Origin: WTAW01 sp964540205
Lineage (GTDB): Bacteria; Acidobacteriota; Aminicenantia; Aminicenantales; Aminicenantaceae
Reading direction: 5' to 3'
DNA: 11,087 nucleotides
NCBI GenBank assembly: GCA_964540205.1
Contig: CAZIMJ010000284.1
Coordinates: 1-11,087, forward strand
Positions within the stretch are counted from its first letter, which is position 1, and every line of letters starts with the position of its first letter. The notes beneath the pieces were generated by a model. That model was not told the origin of the DNA and made no database searches. It saw only the letters and a program-made list of their open reading frames with translations. Made by a program: the position numbers and the translations under genes. Of the stretch, positions 1 through 6,277 are shown one piece after another.

Positions 1-1
1 C

Positions 2-112
2 TCGCATAGATCCAGTCTGACATGGGAAACCTTCAACCACCTGCTTCAAGTTTATCCGCTCCCTAGCCCGAGAGTGGTTCATTCGGCCATCTCGCGTGTA
101 GCGAAACCGTGA
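2..112 (+). CDS. Group II intron reverse transcriptase/maturase, C-terminal end (partial)
   Basis: The last 36 codons of the intron-encoded protein, entering from the left edge and ending at TGA 110-112, seven bases before domain V. The peptide contains LTWETFNHLL, then YPLPSPRVVHS, which matches the characteristic tail of LtrA-type maturases (W-x-x-F-N-x-L-L ... PLP-x-P-R-x-V-H-S). The full protein would splice the intron and carry out target-primed reverse transcription. The reverse-transcriptase domain itself lies outside the window, so whether it is intact cannot be judged. The position, inside domain IV just before domain V, is the usual one for this protein. Confidence 0.82.
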   Translation, partial: SHRSSLTWETFNHLLQVYPLPSPRVVHSAISRVAKP

Positions 113-118
113 TGTGAC

Positions 119-194
119 GAGCCGGATGCGGTAGTCCCGCACGTCCGGATCTGTGGGAAGCTGGGGTGGGAAACCACCCTGGCTGACCCGGCAT
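119..194 (+). ncRNA. Group II intron domains V and VI (ribozyme core and branch point)
   Basis: Domain V (119-152) folds as a lower helix pairing 122-127 with 143-148, a two-base bulge at 141-142, and an upper helix pairing 128-131 with 137-140. The catalytic AGC triad is at 120-122. The pair expected between 121 and 149 is a G/A mismatch here. The upper loop is five bases (UAGUC) rather than the usual GNRA tetraloop. Domain VI pairs 159-169 with 174-184 around a GAAA loop at 170-173. A basal helix of about 153-157 with 187-192 leaves A186 unpaired as the likely branch point. All pairings were traced by hand. The odd domain V loop could reflect a subclass variant or an inactive copy. Confidence 0.72.
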
Positions 195-304
195 TAACAG
201 TGATAGTACACACTTCTGTTCTAAGCGGCTTTATTCTAACATAAGACCTGGACCGATATTTGGGGGGCAGGTCAGGTCGCGAGCTCTACGTGACCGCCTG
301 TTTC

Positions 305-333
305 TTGACATTTGTCTTTTCCGGTTGTATTTC
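305..333 (+). promoter_or_regulatory. Possible sigma-70 promoter for the redox cluster
   Basis: A perfect TTGACA at 305-310 is followed, after 17 bases, by TATTTC at 328-333, a poor -10 box. It sits about 45 bases upstream of the ATG at 378 and points at it. The -35 box and spacing are good and the -10 is weak, so this may be an activator-dependent promoter or chance. The gene also has a modest AAAGGA ribosome binding site just before its ATG. Confidence 0.35.
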
Positions 334-377
334 ATAGGAATCATTAAATTCACATTGGGCGTTAGAAAAGGATTGTT

Positions 378-1478
378 ATGCAGCTGTTTGAACCAACCTC
401 CATCAACAAAAAACTGAAGATTAAAAATCACGTCATGATTCCTCCCATCGTAACTCGATTGGCCACGAGCGAGGGCTATGTCACAGACGCATTGATCGAC
501 CGGTATCTGCTCTATGCTAAGGGTGGGGCCGGTATTGTCGTTACAGAGGCAATTTCGGTGAAGAAACAAAAGAGCGGCCAGCTTCTGCGGTTGAATGAGG
601 AGGCGTATATTTCAGGCCTATGTAAACTCGTGAAGCGGATTCATGAAGAGTCGGAGGCCAAAATTGCGCCGCAGATCATTCATTTTTTAAAGATTTCCCG
701 AAGCGGCTATCGCCAAAAGGTCGAAGACCTGTCCTTGGAGGAAATCAAGGGAATCCCACAGCTGTTTGCCGGTGCTGCCTATAGGGCGAGAACAGCGGGA
801 TTTGATGCGGTGGAACTTCATTTTGCCCATGCCTACACGATGGCCTCCTTCCTTTCTCGTCATAATACTCGAAAGGATGGTTATGGGGGATCACTGACCA
901 AAAGACTGCGACTGGCAGAGGAGGTGGTTGAAGCATGCCGAAATGCTGTGGGCAAAAATTTCGTACTGGGTGCACGTATCAACGGAGATGAGTTTACCTC
1001 CGGCGGCAATAGCCTGATGCAGTCCAAAACCATTGCCATGCGTCTGGCTGAGTTGGGTCTCGACTATATAAGTGTGTCAGCGGGGGGGAAATTCGAGGAT
1101 GCCGTTCCCAGGAAAAATGAGTCTCTTGATCCTTATACCGGATATAGCGGCTGCAGGACAATGCCGCCCATCTGGATGCCTGAAAAAGTGAATGTCTATC
1201 TTGCAGCGGAGATAAAAAAGACATTGAACGAAGCCGAATACGATCCCACCATAATCACTGCCGGACGCATTCCGACCGCTCAGGTAGCCGAGGGAATTCT
1301 TCGGAATAATCAGGCCGATATGGTGGCGATTGGGCGTCCTATTTTGTGTGATCCTTCCTGGCCGATTAAATACGAGGAAGGCCGTGATGGCGAGGTGCTG
1401 AAATGCAAATATTGCAACAGATGCCGTGAAGCCGAGGGTGCGTATAAAGAGGTGGTCTGCTTCCAGTGGAAAAACTAA
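378..1478 (+). CDS. Old Yellow Enzyme-type NADH:flavin oxidoreductase with 4Fe-4S Cys motif
   Basis: A 366-residue FMN TIM-barrel oxidoreductase of the NADH:flavin oxidoreductase / Old Yellow Enzyme superfamily. Members usually reduce activated C=C bonds such as enoates or enoyl-CoAs. Visible motifs: GFDAVELHFAHAY (141-153) with the active-site H148-x-x-H151, RHNTRKDGYGGS (161-172), SAGGKFEDAV (234-243), TAGRIP (294-299) and MVAIGRP (315-321). The C-terminus carries C343-x2-C346-x2-C349-x11-C361, consistent with a 4Fe-4S site. The NAD(P)H/FAD domain present in full-length FadH or BaiCD enzymes (about 650 residues) is absent, so this is the short single-domain form. Electrons would have to come from a separate partner or directly from NAD(P)H. 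The linker after the IIHFLKISRSG stretch is shorter than in classical OYEs, which suggests a distinct subfamily. First gene of a plus-strand cluster; the substrate is unknown. Confidence 0.88.
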   Translation: MQLFEPTSINKKLKIKNHVMIPPIVTRLATSEGYVTDALIDRYLLYAKGGAGIVVTEAISVKKQKSGQLLRLNEEAYISGLCKLVKRIHEESEAKIAPQIIHFLKISRSGYRQKVEDLSLEEIKGIPQLFAGAAYRARTAGFDAVELHFAHAYTMASFLSRHNTRKDGYGGSLTKRLRLAEEVVEACRNAVGKNFVLGARINGDEFTSGGNSLMQSKTIAMRLAELGLDYISVSAGGKFEDAVPRKNESLDPYTGYSGCRTMPPIWMPEKVNVYLAAEIKKTLNEAEYDPTIITAGRIPTAQVAEGILRNNQADMVAIGRPILCDPSWPIKYEEGRDGEVLKCKYCNRCREAEGAYKEVVCFQWKN

Positions 1479-1643
1479 GGTGGATCCATCTTGGTCCCAA
1501 GCATGAAATTTTGATTTACGGAACATCAATCGAAAAAAATCTATGACAGACAATCCAACTGTATTTGTGAAATCTTTTGGGATATTGACTCGGCCGCTTT
1601 TTATGGGAGTGTTTGACGATTACAATTTCTAGAGGAGTGAAGA

Positions 1644-2405
1644 ATGAATTTAGTGAAAAAAACAGCCGTCGTGACGGGTGGCGCAAGAGGAATCGGCAGA
1701 GCTATCGCTTTGCGACTGGCCAGGGATGGTGCAAATATAGGAATTCTTGATATTCAAAAAAACAGTGCAAAAAAAACCGCCGAAGAGATTAATACCTCAG
1801 GGGGGAGGGGAATGGCCGTTGAATGCGATATTACTGACTACGAAAAAGTCAAAAATGCCGTGGCCAGGGTTTATCAGGAATACTCTTCAATTGATGTTCT
1901 TGTTAACAACGCAGGGCTTGACAAGTCGCAATTTTTTATCGATACGGATCAGCCCCTATGGGACAGGTTGATTGCTGTGAATTACAGGGGATTTCTCAAT
2001 GCCACTCATGTGTGTATGGCTTACATGATAGAACAGAAAAGCGGAAATATTATCAGCATTGGTTCGGATGCGGGCAGAGTCGGGAACCCCGGTGAAGTGC
2101 TTTACTGCGGAACAAAGGCCGCCCTCGTGGGAAGCTCGAAAGCGCTTGCAAGAGAGCTGGCCAGGTTTAACATCAGGGTAAACTGCGTATGTCCTGGCCC
2201 CGTAGAAACAGAGCTCTTGAAGGGACTCCATAAAGAAGAAAAAGCGAAAAAGATCATGGATGCCGTAGAAAAACTCATCCCAATGAGAAGGATTGGACGG
2301 CCCGAAGACGTAGCCGATGTGGTGGCTTTTTTTGTGAGTGAGGATTCAAAATATCTTACAGGGCAGGTGCTCAGTGTGGACGGTGGATTAACCATGATCG
2401 GCTGA
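1644..2405 (+). CDS. Short-chain dehydrogenase/reductase (SDR family, FabG-like)
   Basis: A 253-residue classical SDR, full length for the family. It would interconvert an alcohol and a ketone using NAD(H) or NADP(H). Seen: the Rossmann nucleotide-binding motif TGGARGIG (11-18), NNAG (88-91), and the catalytic tetrad N113, S141, Y154 and K158 within YCGTK. Also present are PGPVETE (184-190) and the C-terminal GQVLSVDGG. D36 at the end of the second beta strand favours NAD over NADP, as inferred from the family rule. The ATG has a strong GAGGAG site at 1632-1637. It follows the flavoprotein after 165 bases and precedes the acyl-CoA dehydrogenase by 19 bases, so the two distal genes are clearly co-transcribed. 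The context fits a 3-hydroxyacyl-CoA or cyclic-alcohol dehydrogenase rather than fatty acid synthesis; this is inference. Confidence 0.9.
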   Translation: MNLVKKTAVVTGGARGIGRAIALRLARDGANIGILDIQKNSAKKTAEEINTSGGRGMAVECDITDYEKVKNAVARVYQEYSSIDVLVNNAGLDKSQFFIDTDQPLWDRLIAVNYRGFLNATHVCMAYMIEQKSGNIISIGSDAGRVGNPGEVLYCGTKAALVGSSKALARELARFNIRVNCVCPGPVETELLKGLHKEEKAKKIMDAVEKLIPMRRIGRPEDVADVVAFFVSEDSKYLTGQVLSVDGGLTMIG

Positions 2406-2424
2406 GCAAAACAAGGAGGAAAAC

Positions 2425-3549
2425 ATGAATTTCAGTCTCTCCGAAAAGATTTTACAGTATAAACGTGAAGCTCGGGATTGGGTTGAAAACGTATTGGATC
2501 CATTATCAGTGCCTCTGGAGGAAGAGGAAAGATTCCCCGAGGAACTGGCGAAAGAATTAAAGAAGGGGCGATTTTTCGGACTCACGATTCCACGGGAGTA
2601 CGGAGGGGAGGGGTGGAGTGTTGTCGAATGGTTCACCGTTCTGGAAGAACTGTCTAAGGCCTATGCAACAGTCCGGCTTATCGCCCATACCATGAATGGG
2701 CTTTTTTGGAGGCCCATTTATCACTTTGGGACCGAGGAACAGAAGAAGAAGTACCTGCCTGAGTTGGCTTCAGGAGAAATTTGGGCTGCGAACAGTCTCA
2801 CCGAACCCGAAGCAGGGACCGGAAGAGATATTAATTCCAAGGCGACCCGAGATGGTCATGACTATATTCTTAACGGACACAAGTGGCTTATAACCCTGTT
2901 TCCCGAATACACCAAACTGATTTATGCCTTTGCAGCAACCAAGGAAGGTATCACTTCTTTTTTAATAGACATTCCCATTGAGGGATTGATTCTTCAACCC
3001 ATGCCCAAAATGATGGGGTGTGTCGGTCCCCGCCATTATAGTGTCATTTATAAAAATTGCCGTGTGGCCTCGTCGAGCATACTCGGTGAGATTGGCAAAG
3101 GACTGGATGTTGCCTTCGGAATGCTCCATTTAAGCCGTGTCTCCATAGCTTTTTGTTGTGTAGGACTGGCACAGAGGATGTTGGATCTTGCCGTTGAGTA
3201 TGCGAAAAAAAGGACCACTTTCGGCAAGCCGCTCGCTAAACGTCAGGCCATTCAGAACAATCTTGCCCAAATGTGTACGGAAGTCCAAGCGGCCCGGCTC
3301 CTCGCTTACGAAGCCGCATGGAAGTTTGATCAAGGCCAAGAAATAGTCAAGGAAGCGGCAATGGCCAAGTTGTTTGCCGAACAGGTTGTTACAAGAGTCT
3401 CGGAATTGGCGTTGCGGATCCACGGCGGAATTGCTTATACCAAGGCCTATCCGTTGGAGCGCCATTTCAGGGACGTGCGATCCTTTCATTTCGAAGAAGG
3501 GACCGAGGAGATTCAGAAACTCCTTATTGCCAGGTATTTACTCAAATGA
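2425..3549 (+). CDS. Acyl-CoA dehydrogenase family protein
   Basis: A 374-residue FAD-dependent acyl-CoA dehydrogenase, normal length for the short/medium-chain group, which forms an alpha,beta double bond in acyl-CoA thioesters and passes electrons to ETF. Seen: the N-terminal helical domain (about 1-115), the FAD/substrate segment SLTEPEAGTGRD (124-135), then LNGHKWLIT (149-157), the C-terminal helical domain with RTTFGKPL (263-270), and IHGGIAYTKAYPLERHFRD (332-350). The FEEGTEEIQ segment places the usual catalytic Glu at E358. The AAGGAGGA site at 2413-2420 precedes the ATG by 4 bases. Translationally close to the SDR and overlapping the next ORF by 4 bases, it is the third gene of the cluster. 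The chain length or ring nature of its substrate cannot be read from sequence. Confidence 0.92.
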   Translation: MNFSLSEKILQYKREARDWVENVLDPLSVPLEEEERFPEELAKELKKGRFFGLTIPREYGGEGWSVVEWFTVLEELSKAYATVRLIAHTMNGLFWRPIYHFGTEEQKKKYLPELASGEIWAANSLTEPEAGTGRDINSKATRDGHDYILNGHKWLITLFPEYTKLIYAFAATKEGITSFLIDIPIEGLILQPMPKMMGCVGPRHYSVIYKNCRVASSSILGEIGKGLDVAFGMLHLSRVSIAFCCVGLAQRMLDLAVEYAKKRTTFGKPLAKRQAIQNNLAQMCTEVQAARLLAYEAAWKFDQGQEIVKEAAMAKLFAEQVVTRVSELALRIHGGIAYTKAYPLERHFRDVRSFHFEEGTEEIQKLLIARYLLK

Positions 3550-3785
3550 GCGATATACAGAGAGGAATGAATGACTCTGTTCCAAAGATTGATGTCAAAG
3601 TGGGAACAAAGAAAATCCTTTCTCCAGAATATTATTGGATCGAATTAAGAAACTTCAATACAGAAGGCAAGACTGTTTATACCGAACTTGAAGTGCGTTT
3701 AGAGTTCCGATACGGATGGCATCCATATTTGAAATTCCTCCTGCTACGAGAAGCTCCAATTCGCGATGTGCTGCTGGACCCGTAG
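3546..3785 (+). CDS. Short unrecognised ORF overlapping the dehydrogenase stop; probably a truncated operon gene
   Basis: The ATG at 3546 overlaps the dehydrogenase TGA in an ATGA junction, typical of translational coupling, so a fourth gene of the cluster probably began here. About 49 residues, up to roughly 3690, look native (KIDVKVGTKKIL, then SPEYYWIELRNFNTEG), but I recognise no family. From about 3694 the frame runs antisense through an amidohydrolase fragment, so residues from about 50 to 79 are likely spurious. An internal ATG at 3567 lies after an AGAGAGG site but too close to it. The simplest reading is a 5' gene stub cut off by a deletion or insertion. Confidence 0.45.
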   Translation: MSDIQRGMNDSVPKIDVKVGTKKILSPEYYWIELRNFNTEGKTVYTELEVRLEFRYGWHPYLKFLLLREAPIRDVLLDP

Positions 3786-4110
3786 ACTGATCTGTACCCA
3801 GGGCAATAATCCCCCCTGCCTCATTGATCATCCGTAAATTTTCTTGAGCAATAGGCGTCATAATTTTCATCCACCAGGTCCAGGGCCTTTCCTGTTGTTT
3901 TGCTCTTTCTTCAGTTCTCAATCGCTCAATTTCATCGCTATCCAGAACCGCCTTATACAGGGGCTGATCGAGAAACTCCGGAGACTCTGCCAAACGGCTA
4001 TATCCTTCACCAATCGTGAGAGTAGAGACCATAGGAATTTTTTTGCAGGCCATCAATTGAGCGAAATTCTTCGTAATAGGGCTTTGGATCACAGGATGGG
4101 CAAGCACATC
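3694..4110 (-). pseudogene. Amidohydrolase, internal fragment lacking both ends
   Basis: On the minus strand, 139 codons in one open frame resemble the C-terminal half of metal-dependent amidohydrolases of the imidazolonepropionase-like type. Recognisable segments run from DVLAHPVIQSPIT (4110 leftwards) through MACKKIPMVSTLTIGE, then IIALGTDQSTGPAAHREL and ISNMDAIRIGTLNA ending near 3694. The His in LAH and the Asp in GTD match metal-binding positions after strands 6 and 8 of the barrel. Upstream, a TAA stop at 4114-4116 closes the frame, with no N-terminal half or HxH motif. Downstream, the usual GSIEVGKxADLV tail is replaced by unrelated sequence. It is too incomplete to be active. It is inserted antisense between an operon stub and AT-rich DNA, so it is probably scrap from a rearrangement. 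Confidence 0.75.
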
Positions 4111-4152
4111 TATTTAGATATGTTTGGCTGCAAAATGTTAAATGAGGTTTTA

Positions 4153-4181
4153 AATTTATTAAACAAAAATGGAGTTGTCAA
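4153..4181 (-). promoter_or_regulatory. Possible minus-strand promoter facing the amidohydrolase fragment
   Basis: On the minus strand TTGACA (4176-4181) is separated by exactly 17 bases from TAAATT (4153-4158). It would start transcription near 4146, heading into the amidohydrolase remnant. The surrounding 4111-4362 stretch is AT-rich and otherwise empty: no gene, strong hairpin or repeat is evident in it. No start codon with a ribosome site follows the promoter, so it may be a relic. Confidence 0.35.
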
Positions 4182-4362
4182 GTCTGTATTTAATAATCTT
4201 CAAACTCAAACATTCGATTACACTTTATTTCAAGGACAACCTCCTTCAATCCCTAAGTCCGTATCGCCCGACAGGTCATCCTCATCACTAACTCTGCCAA
4301 CCGATGAATGTCCCGAAGTGAGAAAAAGTTTTAATTAAAGGATCAAAGGTATGAATCGCAGG

Positions 4363-4971
4363 TCACTTTGACACTTTGAGCTCTTTTAGCTTTGCTTCCT
4401 TTTTTAAAGGCCAATCTCCTGGTTTAAAAAGAACTCTAGCAACTGTGTTCATGATCGTTTCCTTTTCTCTCATCTTAGGAATAACCTTATCAACGCCTTC
4501 TCCCCAAGCAGTGCCATAACTGAGAAGATTGCGGAATTTATCAAATTCCCAAGCGGGATTGAAACCTTGCGCTCTTATGGTTTGGTATTCTTCTAAAACC
4601 TCAGGAAATTTGTACATTATCCACCAATGCACTCTAAAATCTTCTTTAATATCCTGATTTTCTTCAAACCATAGATGAATACTCTGCTCTTTTGCGATTT
4701 TCTCCGCCTCTGGTTTTATCAGCTCATAGTCCTCGAGATAAAAGGGAGGGCTAAAAGCACATTTTTTACACTCTCCGGCAACACATTCGGCAAAAGCAGT
4801 CATCATCCCTAATATGAACGAATGTCTATTGATCGCCGTGTTCGTGTGTGCTCTTGTTTCTTCTTCACTAAAAGTCATTTTGTTCTTCTGTCCGTAACTT
4901 ATTACAAAACAAAACAGTATTAAAGCGAGGATATGGGTGGTTTTTGTGGGTAACCGAATTGATCTTTTCAT
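4363..4971 (-). CDS. Exported protein of unknown function with a Cys cluster
   Basis: A 202-residue protein that I cannot assign to a family. The N-terminus is basic (KRS, R, K), followed by a hydrophobic core at about 13-25 (HILALILFCFVIS), and looks like a signal peptide with cleavage near YGQ (26-28). There is no lipobox. The mature part has three Cys, C63, C68 and C71, within ECVAGECKKC. This could be a disulfide or metal-binding loop, but no heme CxxCH motif is present. The rest is charged and rich in aromatic residues (LWFEENQD, VHWWIMYKFPEVLEEY, NPAWEFDKF), likely mostly helical. The ATG has a strong GAGAGGAG site at 4978-4985. It lies 64 bases after the aminotransferase stop on the same strand, either as the last operon gene or from its own weak promoter. 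A periplasmic role is inferred only from the signal. Confidence 0.7.
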   Translation of the reverse strand: MKRSIRLPTKTTHILALILFCFVISYGQKNKMTFSEEETRAHTNTAINRHSFILGMMTAFAECVAGECKKCAFSPPFYLEDYELIKPEAEKIAKEQSIHLWFEENQDIKEDFRVHWWIMYKFPEVLEEYQTIRAQGFNPAWEFDKFRNLLSYGTAWGEGVDKVIPKMREKETIMNTVARVLFKPGDWPLKKEAKLKELKVSK

Positions 4972-5003
4972 TCTTTTCTCCTCTCGGATAAATTATGGCA
5001 GAC

Positions 5004-5030
5004 CTTATAATATACGTAATACATGTTCAA
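5004..5030 (-). promoter_or_regulatory. Weak candidate promoter for the exported protein
   Basis: Minus strand: TTGAAC (5025-5030) and TATAAG (5004-5009), separated by only 15 bases. The -10 box is good but the spacing is short, so activity is doubtful. If real, the exported-protein gene would be a separate transcription unit from the ior operon. Confidence 0.25.
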
Positions 5031-5035
5031 GCCCT

Positions 5036-6229
5036 TTACTTTAGATTCTCTTTTATCACTCGAGCTAACCGCATGATCCCCTCCTCGATCTTCTCCTCGT
5101 TGCAGGCAGAGAAATTGACCCGCATGCAATTGTCCCCGCCTTCTTTTGCATAATAGCAAGAACCAGGAACATAGGCCACCTTAGCCTGGATAGCCTTCTC
5201 GAAAAGCTCCATGGTATCCATTCCTTGAGGTAGTCTCACCCATAGGAAAATTCCCCCTTCTGGTTTTGTCCAGGTGACTCCATCCGGAAAGTACTTCTCC
5301 ATCGCCTGGAACATCGCATCTCGCCTCTTCCGATAATTTTTGCCGATGACCTGAATATGGGAATCTAGCAGATCACGGCGGAGGAATTCGTGGACTATCC
5401 GTTGCGCCAGATTATTGGTATGAAGGTCCGCCGCTTGCTTGGCGAAAACGAGTTTCTCCATCACTTTGTCAGGCGCGATTAAAGCGCTCACCCTCATGCC
5501 TGGACTCAAGACCTTAGAGAAACTGCCCAAGTAGATCACTTGCTCTCTATTATCCATCCCTTTCAGAGCCGGCAATGCTTCTCCACTGTAGCGAAGCTCA
5601 CCGTAGGCATCATCCTCAATAATGGGGACTCTGTATTGGTAGGCTATCTCTATGAGCTTCTTTCTGCGCTCTAATGATAAGGTTATACCACTGGGATTCT
5701 GAAAATTGGGCATAATATAAATAAACTTGACCTCGCTCTTTTCCAGAATGTTCGAGAGCAATTCTACTTGCATACCTTCCTCATCGAGAGGCACGGTCAG
5801 ATAGTCAGCTTGAAAGAGACTGAAAGCTTGTAAAGCTGTCAGAAAAGTGGGATCTCCAACGACAACGAGAGCTCCTTTGTCAAGGAAAATTTTGCTAATC
5901 AGATCGATACTCTGTTGAGCACCAGACGTGATTAGGACATTGTCCTTGTTGATTTTGAAGCCTTTCTTCGTATATCTATCGGCTATAGCCCGGCGTAAGG
6001 GTTCATACCCTTCTGAGGTTCCGTATTGCAAGACCGCGGGGCCATCGTTATCAAGAATATAGTTGGCAGCTTCTTTGACCTGATATACTGGGAAAAGATC
6101 CCATGCCGGAAGTCCGCCTCCAAAGGAGATCACCTCAGGATCAGCAATTAAGCTCATCAATTGACGTGTCATTGAGCCATACATGCAGCTTGCTCTCTCA
6201 CAATATTTAATTTCCCATTCATAGTTCAT
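5036..6229 (-). CDS. PLP-dependent class I/II aminotransferase (2-aminoadipate/aromatic type)
   Basis: A 397-residue fold-type I aminotransferase, full length. It would transfer the amino group of an aromatic, branched or aminoadipate-like amino acid to 2-oxoglutarate, giving a 2-oxoacid in the cytoplasm. Seen: SFGGGLPAWDLFP (35-47), QYGTSEGYEPLR (68-79), TSGAQQSIDL (101-110), PNFQNPSG (174-181), EDDAYGELRY (205-214) with D206 and Y209 contacting PLP, the Schiff-base lysine K239 in GSFSKVLSPGMR, and R370 for the substrate carboxylate. The pattern matches the LysN/MocR-catalytic-domain group, with no helix-turn-helix fused. A strong AAAGGAGGG site lies at 6236-6244. It follows iorB by 48 bases on the same strand, which suggests it supplies 2-oxoacids to IorAB. 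Amino acid specificity cannot be settled from sequence. Confidence 0.92.
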   Translation of the reverse strand: MNYEWEIKYCERASCMYGSMTRQLMSLIADPEVISFGGGLPAWDLFPVYQVKEAANYILDNDGPAVLQYGTSEGYEPLRRAIADRYTKKGFKINKDNVLITSGAQQSIDLISKIFLDKGALVVVGDPTFLTALQAFSLFQADYLTVPLDEEGMQVELLSNILEKSEVKFIYIMPNFQNPSGITLSLERRKKLIEIAYQYRVPIIEDDAYGELRYSGEALPALKGMDNREQVIYLGSFSKVLSPGMRVSALIAPDKVMEKLVFAKQAADLHTNNLAQRIVHEFLRRDLLDSHIQVIGKNYRKRRDAMFQAMEKYFPDGVTWTKPEGGIFLWVRLPQGMDTMELFEKAIQAKVAYVPGSCYYAKEGGDNCMRVNFSACNEEKIEEGIMRLARVIKENLK

Positions 6230-6277
6230 AGTTGTCCCTCCTTTCTTCTCTTGAGGAAGTGTGCGGGGGCTACTGCT

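Larger units (their letters stand above)
1..194 (+). mobile_element. Group II intron, 3' portion (5' part outside window)
   Basis: The window opens inside a bacterial group II intron. Seen directly: the C-terminal end of an intron-encoded protein frame, stopping at 110-112, then a domain V fold at 119-152 and a domain VI fold at about 153-194. The last helix carries an unpaired A at 186, eight bases before a terminal AT at 193-194. From knowledge of the family, the branch-point A lies 7-8 bases from the 3' splice site and introns end in AY, so I place the 3' junction after 194. The intron runs off the left edge, so its 5' end, full length and 5' exon are unknown. The 3' exon starts with TAACAGTGAT and belongs to no gene that I recognise. 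Confidence 0.8.

Noticed and set aside
268..306. An imperfect inverted repeat (CAGGTCA ... TGACCGCCTG followed by TTTCTT) that could be a terminator.
   Set aside because: The stem is only about 7 bp with a three-base bulge, and the T-run is short and contains the -35 box of another candidate; too weak to call.
1077..1553. A 158-codon minus-strand frame overlapping the flavin oxidoreductase.
   Set aside because: Antisense shadow of a well-supported gene; no motif and no operon context.
4096..4215. A plus-strand stretch (MGKHIYLDMFGCK...) that recalls the N-terminus of S-adenosylmethionine decarboxylase (SpeD).
   Set aside because: Its first five codons are antisense to the recognisable amidohydrolase fragment, there is no usable ribosome site, the catalytic Ser-His region is absent, and similarity fades after about 12 residues. 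Probably chance.
4243..4330. A minus-strand peptide (SLRDIHRLAELVMRMTCRAI...) that looks somewhat protein-like.
   Set aside because: Short, ended by a TAG, no start or ribosome site, and no family recognised; may be a tiny relic but not supportable.
3844..4338. A 164-codon plus-strand open frame.
   Set aside because: Its first half is simply the complement of the amidohydrolase fragment and the rest has no recognisable protein character; no ribosome site at its start.
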